The notes beneath the pieces were generated by a model. It was not told where the DNA came from. It searched no databases and worked only from the letters and a program-made list of their open reading frames with translations. A stretch of DNA of 64,000 bases from Paracamarosporium sp. OC-R06-R3 (taxonomy: Eukaryota > Ascomycota > Dothideomycetes > Pleosporales > Didymosphaeriaceae). Positions 12,056-21,830 of this stretch are shown here, piece by piece. The first letter of the stretch is position 1. Each line of letters opens with the position of its first letter. The stretch is taken from NCBI GenBank assembly GCA_019828545.1, contig JACVRA010000134.1, forward strand, positions 62,001 to 126,000, given 5' to 3'. The translations under genes and the position numbers were made by a program.

Positions 12056-13042
12056 AAGTACTTCACGACTAACCAACCCCACTGTAGTCAAAATTTCCCA
12101 CGAGAAACTACCATCGACACCGCTCCGAACGGAACCTGCTACTCTATAACCGGTCTCGCCTCACCTTTCAACGACTACACCTACATCCCGTGTAATTTGA
12201 CCGCCATCGAAAATGGCCAGCATTCCGCCTGCTGCGCTCCCGGCGATAGCTGCCTGACCAACGGCCTCTGCCAATACAATTCGCCTACGCCCGTTGGCAA
12301 ATTCAATACGTACTGGCGCATCGGCTGTACAGACCCGACGTACCAGGACCCGGCATGTCCTAAGCAGTGCAAAAACAAGGAGAAGGTGGAGCGCCATGTA
12401 CACATCGTGTTCGAATGCCCGGGAGATGGGGAGTGGTGTTGTGGCACGGAAAGCACAGAAGAGTATGAAAACACCCTAACGGTGAATACAACATGTTGCA
12501 ATATTCCGGACCTGACATTTCAAGACGATGCAAGAGAGGTGTATACCAAGGCAAAGAAGAATTGGAAGAGCGAGGTTGACTTGCAGACATTGGCGGCGCT
12601 TTCGATGAGCATCGCAACAGATGCTACATCCACTACGAGCACATCACTGGCTTCGCAAGTAACTACACTACCTATCTCATCATCAACGCCAACCACACCG
12701 CCCGCTACAGCGTCTCCGTCTCCTTCCTCTTCCTCTTCCAACAACATCTCTCTCGGCGTCGGCCTCGGTCTAGGCATTCCGCTCCTTGTCTGCCTCGCTC
12801 TCGTCTTTACATTCATCATCTACAAGTGTAGGCGTACACGCAATGATCGGCATGAGCTTATGGGGGAGGAAAGCCACAAGAGCGCGCGATTCGCGTTCCC
12901 GCACTTCTTCGCAGTGGAGAAGAGCGGGAGGGAAATACCCGCCGAGTTGAGCGCAGATAAAGGGCCGTTTGAGGTGTGGACACCGATAGAATTGAAAGAC
13001 GCGCATGGGACGGATAAATGGGGGAATTCAAATGGAGGATAG
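12056..13042 (+). CDS. Cys-rich ectodomain, single-span membrane protein (5' end unresolved)
   Basis: The frame is open from 12056 to the stop at 13042 but contains no ATG before the ectodomain, so at least one upstream exon, probably with the signal peptide, is missing. The ectodomain has about a dozen cysteines, several as CC pairs, and N-glycosylation sequons. A Ser/Thr/Pro-rich stalk follows, then one transmembrane helix with a GLGLG start, a basic stop-transfer (KCRRTR) and an acidic/basic cytoplasmic tail. The layout matches fungal Mid2/WSC-like surface sensors, although no WSC pattern is recognised. Candidate upstream donors (GTAAGT at 11899 and 11911) exist, but I could not join them without a stop. 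Confidence 0.6.
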   Translation, partial: KYFTTNQPHCSQNFPRETTIDTAPNGTCYSITGLASPFNDYTYIPCNLTAIENGQHSACCAPGDSCLTNGLCQYNSPTPVGKFNTYWRIGCTDPTYQDPACPKQCKNKEKVERHVHIVFECPGDGEWCCGTESTEEYENTLTVNTTCCNIPDLTFQDDAREVYTKAKKNWKSEVDLQTLAALSMSIATDATSTTSTSLASQVTTLPISSSTPTTPPATASPSPSSSSSNNISLGVGLGLGIPLLVCLALVFTFIIYKCRRTRNDRHELMGEESHKSARFAFPHFFAVEKSGREIPAELSADKGPFEVWTPIELKDAHGTDKWGNSNGG

Positions 13043-13382
13043 GAGGCATGCTGTTCCGGGAGGCTGGTGTGTATATGTGGTGCGCAAAGGTAGAAGCAGA
13101 ACGAGGATGAACTTAAAAGAAGAAATGAAAGTGAAAATAGAATTATTCAAACATGCCTTAGGTCTGAGTCGACCTTCAGACCTCGAACTTTTTGTTTTAC
13201 AAATTATTGTTAGAGCGTCATGACAGTCGGTCCGCGTGTTGCCTTGCCTGAAAAGAGTCAACTGCTACATTCAACCTTTTAACTTGGTACTCTGTATCAA
13301 GAAATTCATGTGCATATAAAGATGCTGGGTATCATTTTCACACTTGTCTGCCTCCACAAATCATTGCTTATCGGTCTACACA
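13043..13382. other. convergent 3' intergenic region
   Basis: It lies between the 3' ends of the Cys-rich protein gene (plus) and the splicing-factor gene (minus). It is AT-rich and expected to hold both poly(A) regions. No gene is supported. Confidence 0.4.
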
Positions 13383-15160
13383 TCACTGCTCGGCGCCCAA
13401 ATGTGCCTTCAAACCTTCCTTGCCGATTTTCATCGCTCGTTCAATCTCCATCTCCTCTTCTCTCAACCGCCCCTTTCCATATGCCAAGTCGCGCTCCTGC
13501 TTCCTCTTTTCCTCCTGCACACGCCGTTCGCGCTCTGCAAGAGCTTTCTCGCGGCGCCTGCGTTCTTCGCGCTTCTTCGCTGCCTCGGCCTCCTCCTCAG
13601 CAGATACGGCTGCACCCTCGGGCGCAGGCGGTAACGTTGAGATGTATGTTTCTACAAGAGGTTCGCGGGATGATGATGACAGAGAGATGTAACGGAGGTC
13701 TGTGAGGATCGAGGAAGGGAGTGTGTCGAGGGTCGTAGAGCGATTCAGCGCAGCCAGTGGTTGTGCCTTGAGCAGAGCAGTAAGATCCGATTTCAGTTCG
13801 GACGAGCGCATGCCTATGCGTTTGATGTGCTCGCGATACAGCTTCTCCTTCTCCTTATCTGGCAGCTTTGTATCTTTCAGTTCTGGCTCTTTTTTGTATT
13901 TCCGTCTAAACTCTGGCCAGTAGAGTTTTGGTGTTGCATAGCGGTCTAAAAAGGCGAGGTAGGGTACCCGAGGGTCGAGCTTCTGCTGCTTAGCTTTCTG
14001 TTCTTTTAGGTACTGTATCTTGTCGCGTGACCATTCATCGAAGCACTCTTTCCGGGCCTTCATGTTGGGTAGAGCCTTGTAGCGCTCGTCATCGTAGAGG
14101 GCACCGGCTTCTAGGACCTTGTCCCAGGGTGTATATGGGTTCGTATGCGTATCATCAAGGAGCTCTTTGAAAAGGGACTTGCAGTCTTCTTCCGAGAGTG
14201 GAGGTTCCTCGTCAAAGTACTCTTCATCTTCTCCAAAACCGCCCTCCATTTCTTCCATTTGCGCTAGTTGCCAGGCGAGGTCGTCATCCTCCGGAGGTTG
14301 TTCAGCAGTTGGTTCTTCTGTACGCTGGCGCTTCGGTGGATGTGATGGTCCTTCACCTTCATCATCTGTAACCTCGACTTCTTCGTATTCTTCTTCTTCG
14401 TCCATACCCTCTTCCCCATCTACTTCCACGATTTCGACATCTTCTTCGGCAGCTGCCAGGCCTGCTTCAATATCAGCCATGTCGTCGTCTTCTTCTCCGA
14501 CGTCGCTTGGTTCACCACGCTCTTTCCGCTCCTTCTTCTCACGCTCCATGCGATCGAATTCCACGACTGCCTTCATGACATGTGGGGGGAACTTCCAAAA
14601 ACTCTCATTGGTGTCCTTGTTCCACACAAATCTCCTCCCGAGTTTCGTTCGGACCAATACCCATGGCGCGCAGTTGGGGATGTCATGGCGATGCTTTGGG
14701 CGATCTTTCGGTTGGCGCGTTCGGTCTGAAGGGTTGTTGTGTGCTCCGCGCAAGCCACCACGATGGCTTCCTCTTGCTTGAGTGTTGGAATACAGGTTCT
14801 GGGCGCCGCCGAATATGAGGTCTTCCATCTGCCTTTTCGGGTCGGAGGCATCGAAAGCATGCTGCTGTGGGTTCGGCGCATTGTAGTCGCCTAACGACGC
14901 AAGCGGCCGGGCTGGGAGACTGGCTGGAGGCGGGGGAAGGGGAGCAGAAGCGAGAGGCGGAGGGGGAGTGGCAGCCGCAACGGGCCGTGTGTATGTCGAC
15001 TTCTTGGTCTCTTTGTTGAAGTAGTAGGTATGGCCTGTAGCGCGTGAGCATGGTGCACGGCAGAAGAGGCCAATCGCGTACCTGAGGGCGCCTGGTGCTC
15101 GGTCCAGCCCGCAGGCAGCGGCGGCGGGGGAGGCGGCGGTCTGACGGGCACATCAGACAT
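13383..15160 (-). CDS. WW/FF-domain pre-mRNA splicing factor, Urn1/Dre4 type
   Basis: Exons 15160-15082 and 15034-13383 (47-bp intron) give 576 residues. The first exon encodes a polyproline start and the first half of a WW domain; the second completes it ([11 protein letters not shown]). A second, divergent WW-like module lies near residue 125 ([20 protein letters not shown]). A very acidic linker with a basic patch follows, then an FF domain around residues 285-350 and a Lys/Arg/Glu-rich helical tail. This order (WW, acidic region, FF) is that of yeast Urn1 and fission yeast Dre4, spliceosome-associated relatives of TCERG1 and Prp40. It is nuclear and acts in splicing or transcription-splicing coupling. 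It is head-to-head with the proteasome gene. Confidence 0.8.
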
Positions 15161-15367
15161 GGTGGGCACGAAGAGGCAGCGTCACGGCCAGCCCGTGTCG
15201 CCGTGAGAAAGTGGTCGGGCTTGGCACGCAGCTCCGCCGACGACGCGCAGTGAAGCTAATGCCTGGAGCTCCAACAACACCAGCCCGCCCAAAGCTCCCC
15301 GCCGCCCTCGCCCTTTCCCTCCTGCACTCGGCCTCTCCCACATCCAATCCCCAGTTCCATACCAGCC
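15161..15367. promoter_or_regulatory. shared divergent promoter
   Basis: Only 207 bp separate the start codons of the Urn1/Dre4-like gene (minus) and PRE9 (plus), so both core promoters must lie here. A pyrimidine-rich tract at about 15300-15357 precedes the PRE9 ATG, as is usual for highly expressed filamentous-fungal genes. No yeast-type proteasome control element is visible. Confidence 0.6.
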
Positions 15368-16284
15368 ATGTCGCGGAGATACGATTCACGGGTACGTGCC
15401 CCGCCGTCGCCCCGGGCAGCCCTCCGCTAACATGCCTGCAGACGACCATCTTCTCGCCCGAGGGCCGCCTGTACCAGGTCGAATATGCGCTCGAAGCCAT
15501 CTCGCACGCAGGAACCGCATTAGGCATCCTGGCCAAGGACGGCATCGTGCTGGCCGCCGAGCGCAAGGTCACCAGCAAGCTGTTGGAGCAGGACACATCG
15601 GCCGAGAAGCTCTACATCCTCAATGAGTGCGTTGGCATGCCACTCGGGCCCCGGATATTACGCTGACGGTCACGTACAGCAACATGATCACCGCCGTCGC
15701 AGGCATGACGGCCGATGCCAACATCCTCATCAACTTCGCTCGCAACCAAGCCCAGCGCTACCTCCTCACCTACAACGAAGACATTCCCTGCGAGCAGCTC
15801 GTGCGCCGGCTATGCGATCTGAAGCAGGGCTACACACAGACAGGTGGCCTCCGGCCCTTTGGTGTGTCCTTGATATACGCAGGATGGGATCCGCAGCGAG
15901 AGTTCCAGCTCTACCAGAGCAACCCCAGTGGCAACTACGGAGGCTGGAAGGCGACGAGCGTGGGCGCGAACAACGCCTCCGCGCAGAGCCTGCTCAAGCA
16001 GGATTACAAGGAGGACTGCAACCTCAAGGAGGCCTGCGGACTCGCCGTCAAGGTGCTTGGCAAGACCATGGATTCGACTAAGCTAAGCAGCGAGAAGAGT
16101 ACGTCTTCCGCAACAATACAATGCATCACATTTCACTGACATGTCCGCAGTCGAGTTTGCGACGGTCGGCAGAACAGAGTCCGGCAAGATTTACCACCAC
16201 CTCTGGGGAGCGGACGAGATCGATGCACTTCTTAAGGAGCACGGCCTGGCCAAACAGGAAGACACCGAGATGACTGAAGGCTGA
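15368..16284 (+). CDS. PRE9: 20S proteasome subunit alpha-3 (Pre9/PSMA4)
   Basis: Exons 15368-15391, 15442-15626, 15680-16098 and 16151-16284 (introns 50, 53 and 52 bp) give 253 residues. The protein begins with the alpha-subunit signature: MSRRYDSR in a 24-nt first exon, then [16 protein letters not shown] in the second. The N-terminal helix and the [17 protein letters not shown] strand identify the alpha-3/alpha-4-type subunit PSMA4; alpha subunits lack a catalytic threonine. It forms part of the outer ring and gate of the 20S core, in cytosol and nucleus. The acidic C-terminal tail is typical. Length and all junctions fit the family. Confidence 0.95.
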
Positions 16285-16701
16285 TACTGATAGTATCATC
16301 GGGGAACGCGGCGTCTACGGATCATGATAGAATTTGGCCTGTAGTAGTATACCATCCATATCAGGTGAGAGCACCAACCATTCTGGTAGCAAATCTCACT
16401 TTCATGACGGCATGCCACACTCTGTTTTCTTTCAAATGACTCCAATTCATCGCACCTTCTGTTCTCCGTTTTGTCTGTGCCTTTCCCCAATACTCGACCG
16501 CCATGTACTCGCGTTGGGAAGGGGCGCTCTTGCCTCTAGAGCGACAACAACGTGGACAAAGCCCGCAACGCACCTTGCTCTCCACACCCTTCTCTACCCT
16601 CGGCATGGTCCTCCCTTCTTCGACCTCGCTAGGTGCACCACAGATCTCCTTACTGCATCCTTCAAACGCATCGTCTATCTTGCATTGCATCCCATCCCAG
16701 C
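16285..16701. other. intergenic between PRE9 and the next gene
   Basis: It holds the PRE9 3' end and the promoter and leader of the next gene; the part before 16702 is C/T-rich. Overlapping frames on both strands are not supported. Confidence 0.4.
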
Positions 16702-17801
16702 ATGTCTAGCCCTACCCGCCGTTCAAGTGTCGCACACGCTCCCGCTATCGGTCCATCAAGCTCCCTTCTCCAGCGGCTCCTCCAAGAGATCAATGACAAC
16801 GATGCACCAAGATTGGATCCTATCTTCATGACCGACGACGATGGCTCTGCAAAAGACCCCTCAGTTACCACGAGAAGGGCTTCTTTGAATTGCAGCATCC
16901 CTCCACCCCAGCATCGGAGCTCCTCAGTCTGGGCCAAAGGCGGACCAGTTGCGGAAGATGCTCGTCAGAAACTAAGAGCACTCGACGAAGCCCGTCTATG
17001 CAAACAATCAATGACTGCCTCTCTACCTGACAGCGTGGCGGCCTCTCCCGCAGCGACTGTCCCAGCAAAGACATCACCTGCTTCGTCTTCTCCACCGATT
17101 ATCACAGACTTCAAATTCAACCGCGCCGCTACCTTTTCTACCATAGGTGGGCTGCCACCTACCACAAAAGATCCGGACACCTTCTCTCGTAGGATCCGGG
17201 TCCTCAATTTGATTACTCATACTGAAGGTTAACGGGCACAGGTGAAAAGCGAGAACGCAGTGGCGCCTATTCTCCCGATTTTACAACGAAGAAACTACGT
17301 CAACAAAGCTTCTTCGACATGGCGTGCCGCGATCGAGAATACTGCTTACTAGATCATGCGCCTAGCGAAACGAGAAAAGGTGGCGGATCCGTCGTGACGA
17401 CTAACGTGCAAAATGCGACCTCGGACGATCCGGTCCTGCGGTTGGAGCCATTACCTACAGTACCTTCTTCTCCACCTTCTCCACAGTATGGATTTCGAAG
17501 TACTCCAAAGCACGCTTACAAATCCTACCGGCCTGCAACGCCTCGCCGGTCGCTCACGCCGTCTGATGGAGGCAGTCCAGGGGATACACCAGCCTGGGCG
17601 CGACCACTCCATCTGGTAGAAGAGGACTTCTCTATCTATAAGAATGTGCACGGAGATAAGTCGCAGAACCATCCGCTTTGCCTATACTGCTTTCGACAGC
17701 ACGGCGAATTTCACAGGGTAATTAGATACCGTTGCGAAGTATGCGGCCGGAATGAGATTTTGGAGGGATACTATTGGGAGGCTCCATTCTGGACACAATA
17801 A
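16702..17801 (+). CDS. low-complexity protein with C-terminal Cys-pair (zinc-ribbon-like) motif
   Basis: Exons 16702-17188 and 17242-17801 (53-bp intron, GTAGGA...CACAG) give 348 residues. The first ATG at 16633 is possible, but 16702 (MSSPTRRSS) gives a more typical N-terminus. Most of the protein is Ser/Pro/Thr/Ala-rich and probably disordered. Near the C-terminus lies C-L-Y-C, then about 15 residues, then C-E-V-C-G, a CX2C...CX2C arrangement able to bind one zinc. The end is aromatic (YYWEAPFW). No family is recognised. Phospho-rich disorder plus a small zinc ribbon suggests a regulatory or scaffold role; that is inference. Confidence 0.65.
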
Positions 17802-18600
17802 GGAAGGGGTACTTGCAAAGGTGGTCGTACTAGACAGCACAAAGGTTGTTTTTGTGCTCAGACAAGCCTTGTAAGTTTGGTTCAGCTTACTTGTTTCTTT
17901 GGCTGCTCGGATTTGGTCGGGATTCGCGGTTTAGTGGCGAGTCGTGCACATTCTTTAGTGAAAGGGTGATGAAAGCTTTAGTGTCGTTAAATATTCGTTG
18001 TCTCCTTTTCGAACTGTATTGCACTTATTCAGTACAAACTGATATAGCATTGTGCTATGCTATGAAGGCGCCAATCTTTGATTTTCAGCCAATCGTAGTT
18101 CTTTTACTCAGGTTTTATGCGCAGCTGATTCATAGAAGGAAACCATCGATGAGCTACTAGGCAAGCAATTAGGTAAGCCTCACTGACCTCATGTCAAGGA
18201 CAACTCGGTACTTCAGCCTGTTGCAGGCAAACCGGAACGTCAAGCGTCGGCCCATAATGCTTCCGCTAGGTACGCATAGCGTATCACATCGCCAAAGCCA
18301 CTGCAGTGCAACACCCACCTTCGATACCTCCGGGGCATCTCACAATTCCTAAATTCCGCCTGCACCCTGTTGATTCTCGTTCCAATTAGCGGTGCTTAGA
18401 TTGTCTTGTGGTTTCTCTCATGTAACTGCGTTTTTTGCTTCGACCCAACTTTCGGGACTGAACACTGGGGCGTAAGCCACGCCTGCATACCACCCGAGAC
18501 CTACGCCAAAGGAAATTCGCGCTCGCCCTCACAGCTTTTCGTATATTAGCAGTCATCACACGCTGTACGTAAGACTGTTGTTGCACTACCTTGTGCACTG
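17802..18600. other. gene-poor interval
   Basis: It begins with the 3' end of the preceding gene. A stretch around 18480-18570 reads as hydrophobic protein-like sequence in one frame but is broken by stops. It may belong to the decayed locus that follows. No intact gene is seen. Confidence 0.35.
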
Positions 18601-19215
18601 ATGGAAATGCAAGGAGGCCGCAAGCACGACGAAGCGTACCAAAGAGACAGAAGTATTGAGGTGACCATGCGATCTACATGTTTGAATGACTGTGCCTGCA
18701 GGGTCTCACAGCTAACATCCTCGCTTCAACCCGAACAATCGTCCATTCTACACGAAATACCACCGGAGGCTTCGATGTCAGATATACCCAGTCGCAAGAA
18801 AATGTTGTTGCCAACTTCATCTCTGCCGATGTGTCAATGCGGTTTGCTACCAGATGCGCAGCTAAATGTATCTCTGCCATATGAGTTACAAATACCGCTT
18901 CCCTCCTCACAACGCTCTTCCACGTCGCAGTACTCTACATCTTCAACCATCTCACCGAGATCGCAAACATTAGGGATGTTTCACTCTCTCCACCCGTCAG
19001 GATCTACGACATACTCAGAATCTTCTCCAACTATCTTCCACGAGGCGCTGTTCGGACGGGTGTTTGAATGGACGGAAGACTTAGATGATCTAGGCCAGGT
19101 CTATGGCACATATGGTCTTGGAAGAGGACGTAGAGGTGCAATTTCAGGTCCGAGCAGTGGGTATCGTGATAGGAATACGGTCTTTTCATCGTCATCTGCA
19201 TGTTTAGCCCCATAG
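18601..19215 (+). pseudogene. possible decayed gene; competing frames
   Basis: One frame is open from an ATG at 18601 for 204 codons, but its product is Ser/Pro/Gln-rich and looks like a shadow. A second frame, open from 18690 to 19064 apart from a single TGA at 18882-18884, encodes about 125 residues with natural-looking hydrophobic and structured composition. A CAG acceptor at 18699-18701 precedes that second frame. After 19067 the first frame again looks more protein-like (acidic, Gly-rich). The simplest reading is a gene carrying a nonsense mutation and a frameshift. A real 204-residue hypothetical protein remains possible. No family recognised. Confidence 0.35.
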
Positions 19216-20619
19216 TCCAGACGTAAGAGAATATACCGGTGGAGCAGCGCAGAAGAATGATCGAGAAGGCAAGCTCCTCATTTCGTATCAGTATTACGGA
19301 CGCTGACCGTTACAGAGTATCGAATTACCACCGAACCCATACCTTCGAACAAGATGTAAAGCGGATAAAAGTGGACAGAAGGTTTTTATCGCCTTAATGT
19401 GTTGCACAACTGGCGGACCGTATCGAAGCATTAGGACCATAGAATTCAGCAAGTTAGATTATTCTGCAGCTTTGTGTTGATAGCCTCGGGGATAAGATTT
19501 CAAGAAGATTAGTTAAGGCTCCGTACCACACGTTCGCCTCTACTTTCAAACAATGCGACTTCTCTTTGCGTTTGGCCTTGTTAGGGTTTGGTACGCGGTA
19601 AGTGAGCATCAGTATATGTCTAGTTCATTCGATAAGATTGACTGAGTGCTACTTGGAATCCACCAGACATAGATGCCAAACCACATTGAATGTTCCCCAA
19701 TTAGTTTCGAACGCGAGTGTAGAGCGAGTATCGATGTAATGCGTTAGCGACTATTTGGTTGATGCGATGTATTTTTTTTCCCCTCAAAAATTATTGAGGA
19801 TAGCTAGTAACTGACGGTGGTGTATTAGAGCCTCATTCTAGTACTGTGAGCAATGAGAGGGCATAGGCGTGCAATGACGGCTGAGCTCAACTATAGTGAA
19901 GGCTTCGTCAATCCATCAACCGTACAAGTAACTGAATTTGTGAGTATTGTTCTATACTTTCGGTTATCTAAAATCGAAATGAGGGTGCGGTGTGTCTAAT
20001 TAGTCTCCGATCCTTGATCTGTCCAAGTGCCGATGCCTACCTTGAAATTTTATGTGAACTATATGGAAAAACGGCCCTGGAGGTCCAAATATTGAAGTTG
20101 ATTGGACGACTACGATTAGCGAAGTCCTTGTTTGCAATCACGTCCCACGTGATGAGCGATCATCCGTAGAAGAAATTCAAAGGAGCAGTTGAGTAACTCT
20201 GGACTCGATTGTACTCTTCTAGACTATGTTTAACATAATTTGGGCTCTGAAAGGCTGCGCCACTGTGCATCGAATCTTCAGGAGTAATGCTATTACGTGT
20301 ATGACTCCATCTCCATGCTCCATGAGTGTTTTAGTCTGTATTATGGGGACGACCTAACAGATATGTACACAAGTACATCATTCAATTTCATAGAACTGAC
20401 TTCAGAGCGATAACCTCAGTAAATTCGCAACTACAGTGCAGAAAATCCACATCAAGCGAGACGAATCGGTAATTCATGCCAAAGATATCTAAGGGTTCAC
20501 ACATTTGCCATCGATGCACTGAAGCTTGCCCGGGTATTTCGGACAATCAATGATTGGGAACCAGCCTTTCACTATATCGCCGATGCATCAACATTCAAAC
20601 CCGCTATACAGCTCTCGAA
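19216..20619. other. gene-poor interval with one doubtful micro-gene
   Basis: There are no open frames of useful length and no repeats obvious by eye. At 19553 an ATG opens a hydrophobic 15-residue N-terminus followed by a perfect GTAAGT donor at 19598. Joining to an AG at 19646 gives a 45-residue product ending at 19739. The branch point is weak, so I do not call it as a gene. Confidence 0.35.
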
Positions 20620-20897
20620 TTAGAAAGACCTACTAATACCCCAGTCAAAATTCAACGCAGTGCATTGTACCTGCATCAAGGTTAATCGGGCCAAACCCCA
20701 ATAGCATAGAGGGCATGAGACGGTATGATTTTGATGGAGACGGACAGGCACCCAAGAGAGAGTGGACTTACCAGATGACCTCCATTGCACTCGCATCTAA
20801 TTTCATCAAGATTATCGCACCAGGCCCATTTCGGTCCACATGCGATTGCGTTGTTGGACAATAGTGCAAGAGTTGCGAGAATGGGAACAAGCCTCAT
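20620..20897 (-). CDS. small secreted cysteine-rich protein (candidate effector)
   Basis: Exons 20897-20772 and 20670-20620 are separated by a 101-bp intron with a consensus GTAAGT donor and a branch-like TTAAC upstream of its GCAG acceptor. The product is 58 residues. Residues 1-19 are a clear signal peptide (MRLVPILATL then ALLSNNAIA). The mature peptide starts with Cys and has five cysteines, two Trp and several acidic residues. An ATG 17 codons upstream is in frame but would bury the signal. Small size, secretion signal, Cys content and isolation in a gene-poor stretch match fungal effector or antimicrobial peptides; no family is recognised. The odd cysteine count leaves the second-exon junction uncertain. 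Confidence 0.55.
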
Positions 20898-21830
20898 GGT
20901 TTCGATTGTGGATCGGAGTTCAAAGAGCAGCAAATATCCACTTTCCCAAGCCACATAGACCTACATAACCTTCACTTCTATTTATACGTTTGAATTCTTT
21001 CTAGTACAATGTGACTGGGGCAGTTGCATACTGTTCCGCATCAATGTGGGGCAAATAAATGGACTCGATGCCAGCGGTGGATGTGTAACGCGTAGCCAAG
21101 TCGCAGACTTCAGTGATGCATACAAATTTACACTGTGATCAAACGGTCCAAAAGCTTCACTTAGTCGTGGTCTTGCGTTTAGTTTCATAGTCGCATGCCC
21201 ATTGACTTTCTGCATTCTTCCTATACTAGGCCTGCATAATTGTTTAAGCCTCAACGGCTTAATTTAATTTCATACAGCAAATGTGTTCACCGAAAGGGTT
21301 GGCTCACACAGAAGTGGTTCTGTTGATCAAGATCAGTCAGGTCTTTTGTGTTTCGGTGAAATAAAGTGCTTTGATCGCTTGCCAATATGCACTATGGAAT
21401 TGTTTTCCTGCATCGCTCAGACGAGGGTAGTCTCTTGTTACATTTTCAGCCGCAGTAAGCAGCAATTGGATGCTGTTAAGGTGGCGTTTATAGCGTTATG
21501 ATGCACGGTGCAGTTGTGAGACGTAGGCGCAAAATAAGTTTAGGGGGTGATACAATAAAGCCTGCGGTGGTAGACATTACCAAGGCGAGCTTTCCTAGAC
21601 AAGCAAAGCTACACTAATAGTGCGAATGATGGTAGCACTCGATGTGGCAGCTGAGCAGATATAGGTGACGTTCACTTACTACATTACCGTGGCGCGATAA
21701 GCGTGCGCCTAAATCCCCAACATTTTCAACATTTCTAGCAAAATCAGACTATTGATCTCGCACACCCTCATTTCCATTAGTGTGGGAAGGGAACAGCAGA
21801 TCATATATCAACAAGCTTGTCGAACGTTGC
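20898..21830. other. gene-poor interval
   Basis: AT-leaning sequence with only short, unsupported frames on both strands. It includes the promoter of the small secreted protein gene and the 3' end of the DUF4419 gene. Confidence 0.4.

Noticed and set aside
14119..14781. 220-codon plus-strand Ser-rich frame
   Set aside because: Exact antisense of the acidic Glu/Asp stretch of the WW/FF splicing factor, which yields poly-Ser on the other strand.
19216..21830. Transposon or RIP-degraded repeat
   Set aside because: No terminal repeats, transposase or reverse-transcriptase fragments, and base composition is not strongly AT-biased; a repeat search would be needed.
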